The notes under the pieces: generated by a model
Database searches by the model: none
The model's input: only the letters and a program-made list of their open reading frames with translations
What the model was told of the DNA's origin: nothing
Position numbers and translations under genes: made by a program
In this document: in pieces, positions 61,812-64,000 of the stretch
Position numbering within the stretch: position 1 is the stretch's first letter
How the letters are laid out: the number at the start of each line of letters is the position of its first letter
Assembly: GCA_002365175.1 (NCBI GenBank)
Contig: DEZK01000012.1
Span: forward strand, 1 to 64,000
DNA: 64,000 nt
Direction of reading: 5' to 3'
DNA from: Raskinella chloraquaticus (SeqCode)
GTDB lineage: Bacteria; Pseudomonadota; Alphaproteobacteria; Rhizobiales; UBA4765

Positions 61812-62691
61812 TCCAGCTTTCAAAGCGTCGGTTCATCACGTCGACCGCGCCCGCAGGATCAATACGCCCGCTCTGATCGCGCGGGAGCGCCAGCGGCTCC
61901 GATAATTCAACGCGAAACCTGTAGCCGGGCAGGCGCACCACGCGCACCGCATGGACTGGACAATCATGGAGGCGGGCCAGCCGCGCGAATGCCTGATTAT
62001 TCAGCGTTTCAATACCGAAAAAGGCTGACCGGATACCCGCATAGAAATATTGATCCGTCAGCATGCCAAGATGCACGCCCCTCTCCAGCACCGCGCTCAG
62101 AGCGTGCATCGAGCCGTGGCGCGAGGCGATGAGTTCGCCCATCGTCACCTCGCGCTGGGCATAGACCCAGCGGGCGATCCAGCGATTATTCGGCGCGCGG
62201 AAGAGGGCCGCCGCCTCCAGCCCGTGGGCGCTGGCCGCGACCATCGGCAATTCCCAATTGCCGAGATGGGCGGAGATGATGATCGCCGGCTTGTTATCAT
62301 CGCGCAGCGCGTAAAAATGCTCAGTGCCGACAATGTCGATCCGGCCGGCCGCCGGGTCTTCAGGACGAAGGTCCCAGATATGATCGAGATGGCAATATTC
62401 GACAGCGACCCGGCCGAGATTGTCCCAGCATTCGCTCAGCACGGCGCGGTGCCACGCCTCATCCTTGTGGGGAAAGGCGCGCCGCAGATTGGCCATGCCG
62501 ACCCGCTCCGACACCGGCAGCATCCGCCCGATTTTTCGTGCGATGAAACCACCCCATCCCGCCGCTTTCTCCGCCGGCACCAGGCGGACGACATGAAAAA
62601 CGGCGGCGACGGCTAACGCAGCAGAAAAATCGCGAAGGTCGCGGCTCCAGCGGTAAAGCCGCGCCAGGATGCGGCGCAGGACCGGTGTCAC
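61762..62691 (-). CDS. Lipid A very-long-chain acyltransferase (LpxXL/LpxL family)
   Basis: The 309-residue protein has the acyltransferase motif HLGNWE (HX4E) in ISAHLGNWELPMVAASAHGL and an N-terminal membrane helix. It adds a secondary acyl chain to lipid A in the inner membrane. Position after a zinc alcohol dehydrogenase and a ketoacyl-ACP synthase matches the rhizobial cluster that makes 27-hydroxyoctacosanoate-modified lipid A, hence the LpxXL assignment. A GTG start overlaps the dehydrogenase stop by 4 bases (GTGA). Confidence 0.87.
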   Translation of the reverse strand: MTPVLRRILARLYRWSRDLRDFSAALAVAAVFHVVRLVPAEKAAGWGGFIARKIGRMLPVSERVGMANLRRAFPHKDEAWHRAVLSECWDNLGRVAVEYCHLDHIWDLRPEDPAAGRIDIVGTEHFYALRDDNKPAIIISAHLGNWELPMVAASAHGLEAAALFRAPNNRWIARWVYAQREVTMGELIASRHGSMHALSAVLERGVHLGMLTDQYFYAGIRSAFFGIETLNNQAFARLARLHDCPVHAVRVVRLPGYRFRVELSEPLALPRDQSGRIDPAGAVDVMNRRFESWISEYPGQWLWLHRKWR

Positions 62692-63710
62692 AGCTTCACA
62701 ACAACCTTGCCGAAGACGCGTCGGCTTTCCAGCCGCTCAAGTCCGACGCCGAAATCGTCAATGGCAATTTCAGTATCAATTGTCGGCTTGAGACCGATTG
62801 CCATCTTCTGCAGCCCGTCGGCGATGTTGCGCATGGACGCGCCGAAGGAGCCGAAGATGTGATATTGCTGCTGGAAGAGCTGCATCAGATTCATCTGCGT
62901 GGAAATGCCCGATGTCGAGCCGCAGGTCACCAGCCGTCCACCGCGCTTCAGGGACAGGAGCGACCCGTTCCACGTATCAACACCCGTATGCTCGAAGACA
63001 ACGTCGACACCCTTCTTAGCCGTAAGCCGCCTGACTTTGCTCTCGAAGCGATCCTCGCGGTAATTGATGACATGGTCAGCGCCAAGCGCCCTTGCCTTGG
63101 CGGCTTTTTCGTCATCGCCAACGGTCGTGATGACGGTCGCTCCTATCGCCTTGGCAAGCGTGATGGCGGCCGTGCCGATGCCCGACCCTCCCGCCTGCAC
63201 GAGGATCGTCTCGCCGCGCTCCAGCCGGGCATTGTCAAACAGCATGTGCTCGACGGTGGAGAAGGTGATCGGCGCACAGGCAGCATCAACCGCGCTGACG
63301 CCCTTGGGTACCGGTATGGCAAGGCGCGCCGGCATGTTCAGAACGTCCCGGGCAAAACCGTCGATGTGGAAGCCCATGATGCCGGCGACATTCTCGCACA
63401 GATTGTCGCGACCCGCCCGGCAGGCCTTGCAGGTACTGCAGGTGATTGCACCATACATGACGACAAGATCGCCCTGCGCAAAACCGTCCACCCCGACACC
63501 AAGGGCTACAATTTCGCCCGAGGCTTCCGCCCCCACGACAATCGGCAGCGTGCGCTTGGCGAACGCCATGCCGCGAAAACCCCAGACGTCAATGTGGTTG
63601 AGCGCAATCGCCTTGATGCGAATTTGGACCTCGCCGGCGGCAGGCGGCGGCGGCGCTGGGATATCGACCAGTTCAAGCTGACGTTCGGCAATGAGGCGAA
63701 GGGCGCGCAT
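62688..63710 (-). CDS. Zinc-binding alcohol dehydrogenase-like oxidoreductase of the lipid A cluster
   Basis: The 340-residue medium-chain dehydrogenase has ALNHIDVWGFRGM, the structural zinc motif CSTCKACRAGRDNLC, the nucleotide-binding LVQAGGSGIGTAAITLAKAI and VVFEHTGVDTWNGSL. In the rhizobial acpXL cluster one or two such genes accompany VLCFA synthesis; their exact step is unresolved. It overlaps the acyltransferase gene by 4 bases and follows the ketoacyl synthase gene by 24. Confidence 0.88.
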   Translation of the reverse strand: MRALRLIAERQLELVDIPAPPPPAAGEVQIRIKAIALNHIDVWGFRGMAFAKRTLPIVVGAEASGEIVALGVGVDGFAQGDLVVMYGAITCSTCKACRAGRDNLCENVAGIMGFHIDGFARDVLNMPARLAIPVPKGVSAVDAACAPITFSTVEHMLFDNARLERGETILVQAGGSGIGTAAITLAKAIGATVITTVGDDEKAAKARALGADHVINYREDRFESKVRRLTAKKGVDVVFEHTGVDTWNGSLLSLKRGGRLVTCGSTSGISTQMNLMQLFQQQYHIFGSFGASMRNIADGLQKMAIGLKPTIDTEIAIDDFGVGLERLESRRVFGKVVVKL

Positions 63711-63734
63711 GGGAGGTACCTGCTGTTGGCTCGT

Positions 63735-64000
63735 TCACACCGGTTCGCCGGCAAGCACGAGCGCGACATTCTGTCCGCCAAAGCCGAAGGAATTCGACAT
63801 GACGCGCCTGACGCGGGCGGCTCGTGCGGAGTTGGGAACAACGTCGAGGCTGATCGTCGGGTCCGGCAGAGCATAATTGATTGTGGGTGGCAGTGTCTGG
63901 TTGGCAATCGTCATCAGCGAGATCACCGCCTCGACAGCGCCAGCTGCCGTCAACGTATGGCCGATCATCGATTTGTTCGACGAGATCGGCACGCTCGCCA
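63735..64000 (-). CDS. Beta-ketoacyl-ACP synthase II-like, C-terminal part
   Basis: Only the last 87 or so codons are inside the window; the gene continues past the right edge. SSNKSMIGHTLTAAGAVEAV contains the second catalytic histidine region and NSFGFGGQNVALVLA the glycine-rich C-terminal motif of FabF-type enzymes. By context it is one of the two synthases of the acpXL lipid A fatty acid cluster. Confidence 0.9.
   Translation of the reverse strand, partial: ASVPISSNKSMIGHTLTAAGAVEAVISLMTIANQTLPPTINYALPDPTISLDVVPNSARAARVRRVMSNSFGFGGQNVALVLAGEPV

Noticed and set aside
1..64000. CRISPR arrays, insertion sequences, rRNA genes
   Set aside because: No regularly spaced direct repeats with unique spacers, no transposase or integrase, and no rRNA sequence was seen.

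Overview
The window looks like a chromosomal segment of a GC-rich alphaproteobacterium, most likely of the order Hyphomicrobiales (Rhizobiales). The evidence is the right end, which carries a very-long-chain lipid A set (ketoacyl-ACP synthase, zinc alcohol dehydrogenase, LpxXL-type acyltransferase), a large 180-kDa-type NAD glutamate dehydrogenase, an imuA-imuB-dnaE2 mutagenesis cassette behind a GTTC-N7-GTTC LexA box, and a FixK/FNR-type anaerobox. The genus cannot be told from the sequence.

Left end (1-5,600), accessory in character: a tRNA-Ser-like 3' end at the very edge (possible attachment site), a DUF3644 protein with a HEPN-like motif, a frameshifted HEPN-like gene remnant, and an arsR-arsC-arsH arsenic operon in which the expected arsenite channel gene is reduced to a short remnant. 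A DUF3313 lipoprotein and a cold shock protein follow. Next (5,600-16,300) come hydantoinase/oxoprolinase subunits hyuA-hyuB, a pentapeptide-like repeat membrane protein, glycerol kinase, a TadG-like von Willebrand protein, and the divergent katA/oxyR pair.

16,300-22,700 is one apparent nine-gene operon on the minus strand: nitroreductase, a complete polar amino-acid-type ABC transporter, RidA, and three different DUF1989 (urea/guanidine carboxylase-associated) proteins. No carboxylase or allophanate hydrolase is present. A promoter with two inverted repeats and an untranslated leader of about 240 nt lies upstream. 23,000-28,800 is the SOS mutasome cassette. 29,000-31,300 holds a small helix-turn-helix protein and an MHS-family transporter.

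31,700-44,050 is the most unusual region. On the plus strand a metallo-beta-lactamase-fold hydrolase precedes an ABC-exporter-like protein with a degraded ATPase and a C-terminal cyclic-nucleotide-binding domain. On the minus strand, in transcription order, lie a Slam-like TPR/beta-barrel gene (frameshifted at a GC dinucleotide run), a FecR protein with a TbpB-like C-terminal barrel, a cyclic-nucleotide-gated channel with a non-canonical pore filter, and a CHASE2 class III nucleotidyl cyclase. A PagL-type lipid A deacylase follows on the plus strand. I read this as a cyclic-nucleotide signalling and cell-surface module; its function is inferred.

44,100-64,000 is mostly housekeeping: an MsbA-like exporter, a phosphatase, an AhpD-like protein, NAD glutamate dehydrogenase, purH, a heparinase-fold protein, rsmB, an SdhAF4-like protein, ompW behind an anaerobox, folD-yggU-yggT, tRNA-Ala(CGC), a TerB-like protein, a glutamine amidotransferase, and the lipid A acylation genes running off the right edge.
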